Part shown: one piece after another, positions 1 to 9,968 of the stretch | Numbering within the stretch: position 1 is the first letter of the stretch | Layout: every line of letters starts with the position of its first letter | DNA from: Perkinsus olseni | Lineage: Eukaryota > Perkinsozoa > Perkinsida > Perkinsidae | Assembly: GCA_013115135.1 (NCBI GenBank) | Contig: JABANP010000602.1 | Location: 1 to 29,444, forward strand | Direction of reading: 5' to 3' | DNA length: 29,444 nt | Program-made: the position numbers and the translations under genes | The notes under the pieces: model-generated | Databases searched by the model: none | Told to the model about the DNA's origin: nothing | The model's input: the letters and a program-made list of their open reading frames with translations, nothing else

Positions 1-623
1 TGTTGTAACTCAATAGCCAATAGAATAGGAGAGACTTATTTCTTCTATGGTAAGAGGAACAATACAGTGGAGATGCACCCGTAAAACGCGTAAAACAGTT
101 TTACGCGAAGTATTCCACGCGTGAAACGCGATGTGTTGTGTAGTGATACCACTTCGCGGTATAACGCGCGCGTTTAACGCCATAACGCGTTAAACGGCAA
201 CGCCATAACGCGGTATAACGCGTACTACGCGTTATCGCGGTAGAAAAACGCGTATAACACAACGCGTTGCGGCGGTTCGCACCTATTCTTCTACTGCCGA
301 GTCCGACATTAACTTAAACACAGCTCAGCGCACTCGCGTGACTTGATAGTTTCTCGTACGTCGATACCTTCCGGTTGTGTTCCACGTTCAGTGCTCAACA
401 TTACGCTTGGCGTTATCATCACGCGGTATACATATCGCGTTATGAGCCCATTTCGCGTTTTACGCGTTATACTCTGACTTGATGCTCATAACGCGTTGTG
501 TTTTTCGTAACGCGTGAAACACCCGCGTTTCACACAACAGGGGTGCATCTCCAGTATAGCGTAATCGATCCGATAGAGCTATGGGAATTGTGTATAGGAG
601 ACAGAAAGACAGATTACACAACA
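1..623 (-). repeat. 3' long terminal repeat (LTR) of a retrotransposon, interrupted by an insertion
   Basis: On the minus strand the stretch begins TGTTGTGTAATC (at 623) and ends GAGTTACAACA (at 1), so it has the TG...CA ends of an LTR inside a 6-bp inverted repeat TGTTGT/ACAACA. It follows directly after a polypurine tract and the integrase stop codon, which is where a 3' LTR should lie. Removing the 484-bp insertion at 69-552 and its 3-bp duplication leaves a short LTR of about 136 bp. The partner 5' LTR is not in the window. The left edge coincides with base 1, so sequence beyond it cannot be checked for a target duplication. Confidence 0.78.
69..552. mobile_element. MITE-like element nested in the LTR
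   Basis: The element has perfect 12-bp terminal inverted repeats, GGAGATGCACCC (69-80) and GGGTGCATCTCC (541-552). It is flanked by AGT on both sides (66-68 and 553-555), consistent with a 3-bp target duplication. It is 484 bp, has no convincing ORF, and contains over 20 CGCG tetramers, mostly inside ACGCG or AACGCGTT words. This fits a non-autonomous DNA transposon. The family is not recognised: a 3-bp duplication would suit PIF/Harbinger or CACTA-type elements, but the TIR matches neither that I know. Confidence 0.72.
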
Positions 624-636
624 CGCCCCCCTTCTC
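624..636 (-). other. polypurine tract of the LTR retrotransposon
   Basis: On the minus strand this reads GAGAAGGGGGGCG. It lies immediately after the TAA stop of the integrase frame and immediately before the TGTTGT start of the LTR, which is the position of the plus-strand primer in LTR elements. Confidence 0.75.
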
Positions 637-1344
637 TTAAGGAGTGTATCTCACGGGAGGTTTTCTAACTCTACGACTTCCTCTTGGAATTGTCAACGGA
701 GTATCTTTCTCCTCGAGATCTTCTTGATGTTCTTGTTGATCTCCCACAAGAGGCTTCACTTGTTCATCTTCCACTTGAATACACGGTAAATCACTATACT
801 TAGCAGAGGCACTAGAGATCAGTGCTCGTCGAGAGGACCATAGTTTCATGAAACCATCATCATAATCATTACCAGGAGGTACAGCACGTAGTTGTGAAGG
901 ATGGGCCACCTTGTGATCACCAGAAAGCAGGGAGACAATGTCGACACGGCTGCGTGACAGCCAACGATCCACAACATAGAACAGTGGACCAAAGACAGGT
1001 TCCGTCTTTGGAAAGGAAGAGTACTTGGACCGTAATAACACGAGGGAGCCAGCCGGGAGACTCTTTTCAGCGTCACCAGCAGTCGGGCGATGCTCCGCTT
1101 GAAGTCGTCGACTCAGTTTGCACCACATGGATGGAGAGCCATAGAATACACTTATCGGAGAGAGACCATGAGCACCATGGGAAACCGAGTTGTAGATATG
1201 AACAGCATATGAACCGAAGAGATATGCCTGGGTATCGCGATCATGAGGACAAGAAATATGCGAATAACACCAAGGGACAGGAGACGACTCGACAGTGACG
1301 CCAGACCTCGAGCTATCACTGGTTTTTCCACGTGCAAATACCAT
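637..1344 (-). pseudogene. LTR retrotransposon integrase, C-terminal part
   Basis: The 235-codon open frame resembles the end of a Ty3/gypsy-like pol. A VHIYNSVSHGAHGLSP stretch matches the end of the integrase core. It is followed by a PAGSLVLLR block, a GPLFYVVDRW..AHPSQLRAVPPG region like the integrase C-terminal beta-barrel, and a basic end RRVRKPPVRYTP. The frame ends at TAA just before the polypurine tract. Upstream the frame breaks, so no complete pol is encoded. Its N-terminal part (DNA of about 1248-1344) is homologous to plus-strand DNA near 26920-27020. Ty3-type assignment is from memory of the family. Confidence 0.75.
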
Positions 1345-1975
1345 GTACTTCGAGATACGAGCTGTACCGACCGATGTTGTCCCTCGGCACTTATTTGAGG
1401 CTGAGGTCGGCGAGGGAGACCCACTGCAATCGGCCTATGGTGGTAGGCGTCCATTATCATATACAAGTAGATTGTGACTCGCCGCTTGTCGGCATTCGGA
1501 CAGCAGGGTACACTTGGGACACTCCGTGTGTCCCTTGAGAGGTTACCTGAGGAGGCGTCACGTCACCTGTAGAACGCGCTTTGATGCTTTGGAAGGTGCA
1601 GCGATGCGGCTGAGTAATACTGATGTTCTCAGCGAAAGTGAGCCAGGATACAAATAGGTTGAAGCATGGCAAGACGGCGCACAGGATACTACACTGGATG
1701 TAGACTACACCGTATAGTATACTCCGTTCCAGCAGTGCAGCAGCTGCGCGTGCGCCTCACCACGTCAGTAGAGCTAGGTGCCCCGGGTACACTGTCCCCG
1801 AATGTAGCTGAGATGTAACTAGAGGTTCCTGACAGGAACTTCCTGTCGGAACGCGGTATGATGGCGATCCATCCCGCCTCGCTGAGCGCAATGCGCAGCG
1901 CATCTGCCGCCTTACTTGACTGTAACGCTCGAAGATACTACCGATGACCGCATGAGATAAGATAACTTTTGGTCC
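1345..1975 (-). pseudogene. degenerate pol region of the same retrotransposon (copy 1)
   Basis: No continuous frame is open, but short conserved-looking blocks occur in shifting frames, including a QLHSGTVYPGHLALLTW segment that resembles the HHCC zinc-binding region of integrases. The DNA aligns over its whole length with plus-strand DNA at 26413-26960. Copy 1 carries extra short palindromic insertions relative to copy 2 near 1697-1717, 1779-1799, 1826-1846 and 1885-1904, each accounting for about 14 bp. Confidence 0.7.
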
Positions 1976-2006
1976 CAGCCCGAACCGACCCCGAACGGGT
2001 TTCGGG

Positions 2007-2045
2007 CTTAAATTGCAGCTTTTCGGGCTTAAATTGCAGCTTTTC
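2007..2045. repeat. short tandem duplication
   Basis: A roughly 21-bp unit beginning TTCGGGCTTAAATTGCAGCT is present twice in direct tandem. It falls at the upstream margin of the retroelement remnant. Confidence 0.8.
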
Positions 2046-2130
2046 CGGCCTTCTTCGGGACCCGGTCGGGACACAAAAAGGCCTTCCAGAGAACCTTCTT
2101 GTATCTTTCTGCTCCAGTTTCAGCAAGCGC

Positions 2131-2993
2131 TCTCTGTAGACTTAAACAATATGTCAGCCATATGATATGGCCCACATCCATATCTCATATATTTCGAGCT
2201 AAATGATATATAGCCATCCACGTAATCCCCAGTAAGTCTAATGTGTATTCTCTGGGGATCGGCCTCGGTGAGCTAGTTTTACTGTACTACTACTTAATAC
2301 TGAGCACTCACTAAGTACTACTTAGCTCTATTGACTGGCATCTACTGTAGTAGTACTAACTTAGTACTAGTACGAGTGCCTAGAAAGCACCCCGTAGTAC
2401 TGTACATTTTTTTGGTTCGTATCTTATCGGTTATCTCGGTTATCGTAGTCCGCTTAACGGACTCCGTTCCCGACTTTCGGTATATGAGTGGGATTACGTA
2501 TCTGTTCGCTTACTATAAGGCGTGTCTGAGTATCGTGACGATGCTCAGACACGCCTTATGACGATACTTTCGTCGCGAGTATTGATAAGTTTAACCATGG
2601 TGATGAGGGACTGTACGCGCGCCGAAGGCGCGCTATCGAGACAAGGTGGGCCCCTCGGGGCCCGATCGCCCCCCAAAACCGAACCACGTCGGGCTCGGAC
2701 AGTCACTTCTGGCCATCAGTGATACTGTTCATGAGAGTTCCCTTGGGAGAGCGGGATTGTGAGGAGGAGACCGCATAGAGCTCCTCTGTCTCAAACGGCC
2801 AACGTGAAATCCTCGAGCCCCATATAGGCGGCCTTATCCGCCAAATAGACTTCTGAATGGTATAGTCATAAGGCTACTCACCAAGACTGTGGCATAATGC
2901 TCTATCACAGCACTCCTCGAGGACAAGAGCGATACGAAGAAGAGAGCGGCGCGTTGATCGCACGCGTTATGGGCGTGCGCAGCAGCCTCCTGG
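2131..2993. other. gene-free segment rich in short repeats and hairpins
   Basis: No ORF here looks coding. The segment holds AGTACT/CTAAGTAC-type repeats (about 2280-2370), a 45-bp near-perfect palindrome (2515-2559), and two compact GC hairpins: GCGCGCC-GAA-GGCGCGC at 2617-2633 and GGGCCCC/GGGGCCC at 2648-2663. Confidence 0.6.
2515..2559. repeat. 45-bp near-perfect palindrome
   Basis: Arms of 21-22 bp (ATAAGGCGTGTCTGAG plus ATCGT, one mismatch) are separated by only about 3 bp. It would form a very tight hairpin or cruciform. Confidence 0.85.
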
Positions 2994-3014
2994 AGCCAAA
3001 TTGGCTCAGCCAAT
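2994..3014. repeat. 21-bp recursive palindrome (X=AGCCAA)
   Basis: Layout is X, A, reverse complement of X, C, X, T, with G preceding. It is a perfect example of the X-n-X'-m-X-n' family: n and n' are complementary, and m is complementary to the preceding base. Confidence 0.88.
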
Positions 3015-3019
3015 TAAAG

Positions 3020-3040
3020 TGCCCAGTGGGCACTGCCCAC
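3020..3040. repeat. 21-bp recursive palindrome (X=TGCCCA)
   Basis: X, G, X', C, X, C with G preceding. It is perfect and lies only 5 bp after the previous unit. Confidence 0.88.
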
Positions 3041-4098
3041 TTTTCCAAGTCCAAGTGGAGGGAAAGTAGTCCTTTCCAAAATTGGAGAAAAAAGTGTATT
3101 GAGGTGCATCAATGACCCAGAGGATATCTTCAAGTACTTGGATCCACGTGCAGGGTCCTATTTCCAACCCTATTTCCACGCGAGTGCGGATTAAAGTGCG
3201 CGATTTCCATGTTCCGGAGGAGGGTAATTTTTCCACTAGTCCCGCGACTCCGAAGTGCAACCCGTTTTTTCCAAGCGCTTTCGTAACTTGATACTATCAA
3301 GTTGATAGGGAGCAATAATTGTAGGCGGAAACAATATTTCACGAGCATGGTCATGTCCCAAGACGATAAGTACACCTTTCAAAGACACCCAACCAATGAC
3401 CAATTCACCTTATTCTGAATTCTCCAAGGTTCGGTTTCCCAAGCACCACGAGAACGTTACGGAAAACGTTAAGTGCAAGGCAAAGGTAGAGTTTTTTTGT
3501 CTTCCACGTACCAAATTCTTCCAAGCTGGGTGCTTTGATTCGAGAAAGGTCTAGGAAGACGTCTTGGAAAATGCACCCAGAAAGTCGGCCTTTTCGAGTA
3601 ACATCACTTTAATAAAGCATGGGAGGAAAAACCGACCCATAAAGGTGGGACCCGGATTTTTTGCCGGGGACTTGGAACCCGGAATATCTCAATAATTGGC
3701 TCCTGACGTGGAAGGAACTCGTGTTACCTTCGCTCGCCTCCGTATTGGTGCAACGGTTCGCTCCGCTCAAGCTATGTACTTGCGTGCCCCTAAGCTTGGG
3801 TTTACTCCGGAATTGTAGACCTTTTTAGACTTTTCATCCAGTTTGCAGTTCGAGCCTCCTTGCCTCAAGGTTCGTTCGTCTACGCTCCAACTATTGCCTT
3901 CAAGCTCACCCACGGTTTGTGTTGCGCAACTAGTTCGAGTTGTACGGCGACACTGAGCTTGCGTACAAGAGCACGGTCACCGTTCCTTTCTTCTCTGGTA
4001 CGGAAGCCGTGACATCCAGGCTGCATCCTCACCAGCATCAGGCATTCACTTCCTTTTCCGTCCTTCCCCGGACTACTCCAAACACGATATCGTTAATG
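3041..4098. other. intergenic segment without a recognisable gene
   Basis: I see no convincing coding frame. There is one more 21-bp palindrome unit (3288-3308), a repeated CCTATTTCCA word (about 3158-3178), and purine-rich stretches. The segment follows the stop codon of TYW1, so part of it must be that gene's 3' region. Confidence 0.5.
3288..3308. repeat. 21-bp recursive palindrome (X=TTGATA)
   Basis: X, C, X', G, X, G with C preceding. Perfect unit. Confidence 0.88.
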
Positions 4099-5981
4099 TC
4101 AGAAACACTCCATAGCCACTTTAGCCTGCTCTCTAGCTTCTAATTGCTCAACAGTGAGCTCAGTGACACGTGTATGCTGGGGGTCCATCCCAAGGGTTGA
4201 AGACGTCGGCCTAGCCCACTCAGGCGCCGGGAGGGAATACTCAGTAAATGGCACACTCATGAGAGTCGACTTCTCGCCATTGTAATGGTCGGCTATGTAT
4301 TTATTGAATTCATCAAAGTCGATCCAAACTGCTCGCTCTAATCCTCGCCGTACCAGCAAGGCACTGCAGCTGTGTTCATGCACGGCCGAGAGGGTGTACT
4401 CGCCGCCGAAACTGACACCACCAGCTGCGCAGCCAACTAGAAGCAACGCGGAAGGGAATCAACTCGTATTGGAGCTTCTGTGCAAATCTGATTATATCGT
4501 CGAAGTAAGGGCAGTTGTCCATCGTCAGGCCGGTGGTGTCGCGGTTCCAACCGGCGAAGGTAGCTCCCTTTACCTGATAGAGCCCCACGTGCGTGCCGGA
4601 GGGTTTTCGAGGAATGTACCTCTATGAAATCGGCCTGCATTAGATGGATCAACTTGGCGTAGCCAGAGATATCTTCATCATTAACGTCTTTTAGTATCGT
4701 CAACCTCGCAACTTTCCTCTGCTTTTCTTTCTTCTCAGCTGCTGCCTTCAACGACGCCAACAGCCTCTCCCAGTAGTCTTTGAAAAGAGGACGATCGATC
4801 TGACGGAGAAGATCATCTCACCATGGTCCCCTTATCCATTCCACTATGAACGCCTGACTTCATCCGTGTGACTTCGGCAAGAGTTCAACTAAGCCGGAAC
4901 CGGCGTTGAACAATAAACTCACACACATGGAGCAGAAGTCGAGGAGGAGGATCGAACGTTTTTTTCATCAAGCTATTAACGGAACCCCTTCGAACCGTAT
5001 TATACGCATAAGAATCTCAAGATACGAATATCTTCTGATTGTTGCATCTTGCATGCTAGGCCAAAGACAGACGTCGGTGCATCAGCGATGCGATACCTCA
5101 CCTTCTTCAACTCTTCAGCATTCGATGCATCGATAGAAATGTACAACTGCGTGACTTGAGGTAGGTTGGCGAGTTCCTCAGGGTGTTGCCCGTTAGTAAC
5201 TACCACTGCAATCCACAAAAAGTCACGCGCCACGAAATTATACCCAAGAACGTCGACATACTGTACGGAGGGGTGTGGATGACTCGGAGGAACTCGCCCA
5301 TCTTCGGGTACATGACGGGCTCTCCCACCAGCGACAACGCTACGTGGCTGACCAAGAGCAACAGCAGTGCCCAGGCATGATCGTCCTTCAGCCTACCGCG
5401 GCTGAAGGGCCTCGGAGAAGCTGTTCTCATCAACTTGGGCCCCCTTCAAAGGTTTAATGATCTTCGCGAGGTGCTTGTCAACCATCTGCTGCACCAACCA
5501 CTGGGGGTCGTCCGCCTAACAGAACGCTTCCTCCTCTCGTAGCTCCGAGCTTCGACGAGGAATGGTATACTCGAGAAGTCCCGTTATAACTCACCTCAAA
5601 GAATCCCCATTTGAGGGCGTTAGGATGAGTACTGCCACGCCAACAGAATGTGCATCGATTGGCGCAGGCCACGCTGGTGGTGGCCTCCATACACCTACAC
5701 TCATCTCTCAGGAATCTTAGGCTATCCTAGCCGTATTACCGATGGCTCTCGATACCGTAGAAGGTGTGCTTGTAGCAACCACCGTGGCGTCGAAGGCTGC
5801 TCAGAACCCATCGACAGCGTTTCACCGCCGAGTGACTCCCTGAGGTAATCGATGCACCCGGGTTCGATCCCCACGTACAACTCCTGCTACCCACTAATTG
5901 ATATCCTTTTGTTTGTAAACCTTCCCTAATGGAAGGTGTCATCATCTCCTTAAGACGAGCTCCCCGCGATTTCGGAAACAT
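4099..5981 (-). CDS. TYW1: TYW1-like radical SAM enzyme of wybutosine synthesis, without flavodoxin domain
   Basis: TYW1 makes the tricyclic 4-demethylwyosine base at G37 of tRNA-Phe from N1-methylguanosine and pyruvate (family knowledge). Nine exons read in phase: 5891-5981, 5740-5839, 5595-5694, 5397-5515, 5244-5347, 5102-5205, 4620-4799, 4464-4573 and 4099-4411, giving about 406 residues. Introns are 38-79 bp except one of 302 bp (4800-5101). Visible motifs are the GGCYKHTFYGIESHRCME block, the radical SAM cysteines in CANRCTFCWR, HVALSLVGEPVMYP, VTQLYISIDAS, IDRPLFKDYW, DFIEVKGATFAGW and VHEHS near the C-terminus. The protein starts at ATG 5981, just before the MMTPSIREGLQTKGY block, so the N-terminal flavodoxin domain found in most eukaryotic TYW1 is absent. 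The stop is TGA. It is the last gene of the minus-strand cluster. Confidence 0.96.
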
Positions 5982-6315
5982 CGAGACAACTAGGGGAATC
6001 TTGCGATGCTCCTATCTCCTCTCTCCCGCGTGCATCTACCCCCGAGAAGCTTCTCAGGCGTAGTGATGTTCGGAAAGACTTCCCCCGCTGGAATACATGA
6101 TTTCTCGATCGCAGTTCAAGACAGTATCCCCCAGCGCCCAGTCAACCGCCCGGAACCGTCTTTTTCATACACGTATGAACTAGGGTCCAGATGGAGCCTT
6201 CCCTCTTGAAAAACTTGCATTTCCTCAACGCCCCAAGATAGCGGTGATATTGATAAACCAACAAAGCCATCCTTCTCGAAGTGGCAAGCAATGACAATGA
6301 ACACAAAAGGTACAG

Positions 6316-7968
6316 CTATGATGAGTCGGCGGCCAGCTGGCCTTCCACTAATCCATACAGACGTGTCAGATGCTCTCCCTGATGACGATGGGTGTCGCTC
6401 ATTACTTGGATCACTTGATGCAACGGCGAGGCCACGCCTAAGTCCACCCTATCAGAATTATTGGCCGCGCGACATATCAACTCACCCTTCGTCTGTTGCT
6501 GTGAGGCGTTCTCGTGGGCCACGGCAACAGCCTCCATCTGGTTGAGTATCTTAGCCTGAAGCGGAGCGATGCACAATAGTGATGATGATGGTGGTGGTGC
6601 GCACGGACCTGGTTGACCTGTTGACTCTGTAGGCTCTTGATTAGCTGCAGTAAGTTGACCAATTGTGTCTTGGCCGCCGAGTCACCCGCTTTTCGCTGAG
6701 AGGGAAGACGAGAAGGATGGGTGGGAGGACAGAAGGATCGGTGGAGACGAAACGCGTGATGCTAAGCCGCTGCTGGACACATTCTATCGCTATCATGCGC
6801 AAGCGCCAACCTGAATCAACACTCATGCTGCTCACGGAATTGCCTCAAAAGAACGATCTGCTGAGAAGACCAGAGGGAAGGAAACAGAGAAGCCACCAAA
6901 GACGCGACCGATGGGAGGATCAGATCAGCCTTGCCAAGAGGAGCCTCAACTCACCTTTCCCCTTCTGGGCTTGCTCCCACGTCCACTACCAGCAGCACCA
7001 GCAGCCGGTGCTTCTGCCGGGGTCTGCCATCATTAACTTCACGAAGCGCCAGCTCGCAGCCTCGAAGCTAGTACTACCTCCTCGGTATTCCCAGTTTCAG
7101 GAGACCTCTCGACCGGCGTCATGGGAGAGTCTGCGTCAGCTGTAACAGTATCCACCGACATAGCAGAGGACGTCGGGTCCACGTCTCGAAGAACGACATA
7201 GTCCTCTGAAAGACACTCCCATACGCGGCGGCACCTCCGGTCATCCCCTTCTTACTGTATGAGAACTCTGGCTCATCCAAAGGCTTCACGAATTTGACGC
7301 CGCTGTAGGCCGTGACCTCAACAATCTCGAATGCCTGGGGAGGACAATGACCGTAAGGGGAGTGATGATCTTGTGGGAAAATTATGGTCCATCCCGCCAT
7401 CGATTGACAGTAATTGCAGAGAGGGATCCACCAGGGTTCTCAAGAAGTTCCGACGACCTCACAAAGTGGCGATAGGGCCAAATGAGTCAGGAAAAAGCAT
7501 AATCGAGATTCGTGATGGAAGTAGTCGCGAATTGGGTTCACCGCACCGCTCGGTTCATACGGCGCCAAGGACCCCGCCAACGTCCCCACCTGATCGAAGG
7601 TTTTGATGAAGCTGAGGACACTATCGAAGCCCAGCATGTTGAGGCTAAGGGGGATGTTCCATCTATTATAGAAGGTCTCCTCTACCGCCCGTAACGGTAT
7701 CCCTCCACTCTTCTTCGCGTCACTGGCAGCAGCACTCTTCTGAGCCTGCACGAAAAACTTAATGGTTCTTTTAGCGGAGCGAAGCCGACCTTCAGAGCGT
7801 CAGCCAGGGCCACGTGAAGTGCCTGGGCGATCATCGATACAGTACGGCTGTCTGGTGTTGGGAAGTCCTTGGAGCAGGTCAGGCTGCTGACTGCTGGCAC
7901 GCCTGAGGGGACGAACGATAATGATCAATACAACAACAAACACCCCGGGCTGTCTTTCTCGGGTACAT
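6316..7968 (-). CDS. LOTUS (OST-HTH) domain protein with RG-rich and coiled-coil segments
   Basis: LOTUS domains are small winged-helix modules of RNA-regulation proteins (family knowledge). From ATG 7968 a 25-bp exon joins 7790-7902 and then an exon beginning at 7745. This yields MIAQALHVALADALK followed by GGIPLRAVEETFYNRW and LSLNMLGFDSVLSFIKTF, the hydrophobic pattern of a LOTUS fold. Later pieces, in order on the minus strand, are AFEIVEVTAYSGVKF (near 7335), an acidic SPETGNTEE segment joined across a 53-bp intron to an RG-rich SGRGSKPRRGK (near 6960), and a probable coiled coil LVNLLQLIKSLQSQQ continuing into AKILNQMEAVAVAHENA (6500-6660). The end is PLHQVIQVMSDTHRH...QLAADSS with TAG at 6316. 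Several middle junctions are unresolved, and the last GTGAGT donor may or may not be used. It lies between the KH gene and TYW1. Confidence 0.75.
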
Positions 7969-8456
7969 GCCGGTTGATTGCGAGTGGATTTAGGCAAGTT
8001 TTGGTACGGTGCAAAGTGGGGGGAAAATACTGCAAATAGGAGAGTAAGGGAGACGAGCAGTGCCAGGCCCTGAGTGCCTCGCTCAAGGAAAGCCGCTGGC
8101 CAGATTCAAAGCTCGTCGAAGTATCCGGACTCCGGGTATGAGCATCACAGAAGGTGTCGCATGTTCCAGCATTTAATGATCAACATCCACGTCGCTGCTG
8201 CGGGCAGCTCCATCCCATCACGCCTCCACTGTTCATCACAGTATTATTGAAGCAAGGGAAAGTAAGCTAATCTATATTGAGTTACACTTCTACATAATTA
8301 ACTTTTCTCGACACAGCTATTGCTTCTTAGTCTCTCTCCGGGATGCTGATACGTGATAGCCCCGGCCCCTATTACTACCACCATCATCATAGCCTCCCAA
8401 CCGCCGCCGTTTCGCCGCGTATTCTCTCCTAATCCAGGTAAGATACGCCGAGATTG
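7969..8456. other. intergenic region between KH and LOTUS genes
   Basis: No coding frame or repeat is convincing. It contains the 3' region of the KH gene and the 5' region of the LOTUS gene, both transcribed leftward. If TAG 8457 were read through, the KH frame would stay open for about 55 codons here, but nothing in it looks conserved. Confidence 0.4.
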
Positions 8457-9968
8457 CTAACGTAATAGGTACCAGTGCTCCATCCGACGTTCGTAGGCAA
8501 TTGCCTCCTCCTGCCCTGTTCGCTCCGCCTGCTCGAAAACACTATCAGGGAGACTCTCCTCGACACCAACCGGTTTGGTCGGAGGGGCTTGGGTACCCGC
8601 AGGAGTCCTGCAAGATGAGCGATGAAGGACTACCCGGGCCACCCATCGTCTCACCTCCCGACCGGCTCATTCGGAGGAGGGACGGCCGCTGCTGCTACTG
8701 AGGAACTCGCATGAGGGGCAGGAGGACCTCCTTCTCGAGAGTGCTGGGGTCTAAAAATCGTTCGCTCGAACCACCATCATTTTCCGCCAAGCTAGTCCGC
8801 ACTCCGGAGGTACTCACGGTGGCTGCCTTTGCTGCTGCCTCGCTGCTGTTCCTGCTGGCATCGTCGATGATGACGATGCTGATGCACCAGTCCCTCGACT
8901 GTCGTACCATCTGATGGCATGAACAGTTCCAACTATGAGCGATGGTTACCAAAATCTACAAGATTCCTGTTACTACCCTTTGCCTCCCCGAGACCCTTTC
9001 CCCTTCCCTTTCCCCTGCTGCTGTGGCGGTTGTTGATCCTGTTGGAAGCCCGCCGCGGAAGCATACCCCGGCCCCGACGACGAAGACGACGACGAGGACG
9101 AGGAGCCACCGCCAGCACTGGCCGAGCCCCCAGCACCGCCGTACCAACTACAGACGAACTATTCGCCTTACCACCAACCACGCCTCTCTATTACTCTCTA
9201 TTTGCTCCAGTCGCTACACCCCGTCCACCCTTGCCCCAGTTGCCTCCCCCTTTGTAACCAGCCCGACCGTGGGAGGCTGGTCCCCAACTCGTATTACTGG
9301 TAACCCCTTCCCACTCAGTGGTGTCTCCGCCCTTCTGCTGCTGCTGCTGCCATGAGGTCATAGAACCTCCCCCGCTAGTATTGTCCCAATCCCCACCACC
9401 AGAATTACTCCATCCACCTCCATGCTGAAAAAAACAACCAACGTCCACAGCGGAGCGAAGCATGGCGGACCCTTACTGAGCGGCCCCCCTTGCCCTTAGC
9501 TGCCCGATTCCTGTCCTCTTCCTCGATAATTTGATGAACCATCTCGTACGCTATCTGCGGCGTTCGGTCGCTGAAAGGCAACGTAATGAGAAGCCCTTGA
9601 TGACGTCACACGAACAGCATTGTTCTCAGGAATTCCCATGGCCCACTCCGCGCACTACCTCTCGATACCATGCAACTCCAACTGTAACGGCTCGTCAGAA
9701 GCAGGATGGTTCCCTTTCGTTTTAACCCCTCGGCCCATTACAGTGATATTCCGACAACCTGAGTGCCGTCACCATCATCCGTCGATATCGCCAGTATCGA
9801 CACGCCACTACCTGCTTTCTGCGATATCTGTTTCAGCCGTCTCGCTGCGTTGCCCAGCAGAAGGCCCACGATGGCCGACTCCCCTCCGAGATGAGGGAAG
9901 CGATCTACGTCAATTAGAACTTGGGCCATGGACCCGTCCTGATGGTCACTACTACGAGGAGGTACCAT
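8457..9968 (-). CDS. KH-domain RNA-binding protein of the SF1/STAR type with Gly-, Ser- and Pro-rich tail
   Basis: SF1/STAR KH proteins bind single-stranded RNA; SF1 recognises the intron branch point (family knowledge). Eight exons join in phase: 9812-9968, 9659-9758, 9477-9570, 9195-9424, 8977-9147, 8818-8910, 8655-8750 and 8457-8607, giving 363 residues. The KH region runs from VLIDVDRFPHLGGESAIVGLLLG through AGCRNITVMGRGVKTKG to DEPLQLELHG, the last two blocks being typical of SF1-like KH domains. The usual GPRG loop reads GNAA. An acidic helix YEMVHQIIEEEDRNRAAKGKGG follows, then HGGGW/GGG-rich, poly-Ser, QQQGKGKGKG and Pro-rich segments, ending ERRMEHWYLLR with TAG. The ATG at 9968 is the simplest start, but the frame is open upstream to about 10187, so an extra 5' exon is possible. 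Confidence 0.83.

Noticed and set aside
1694..1904. Palindromes in retroelement copy 1 considered as transposon excision footprints with hairpin-derived (P) nucleotides
   Set aside because: P nucleotides would give even-centred palindromes at the break. Here single bases separate the halves and are complementary to flanking bases, so the inserted 8 bp is an exact inverted copy of the target window.
5861..5890. B-box-like GGTTCGATCCC suggesting a tRNA gene
   Set aside because: It lies in the first intron of TYW1 and there is no A box, acceptor stem or cloverleaf around it.
6116..6304. 62-codon minus-strand ORF considered as the missing flavodoxin part of TYW1
   Set aside because: It has no flavodoxin motif (no FMN-binding T/S-x-T-G-T-like loop) and lies immediately after the LOTUS stop, so it is probably 3' flank.
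6663..7145. 160-codon plus-strand ORF
   Set aside because: It is antisense to LOTUS gene exons and introns, with unnatural composition and no family.
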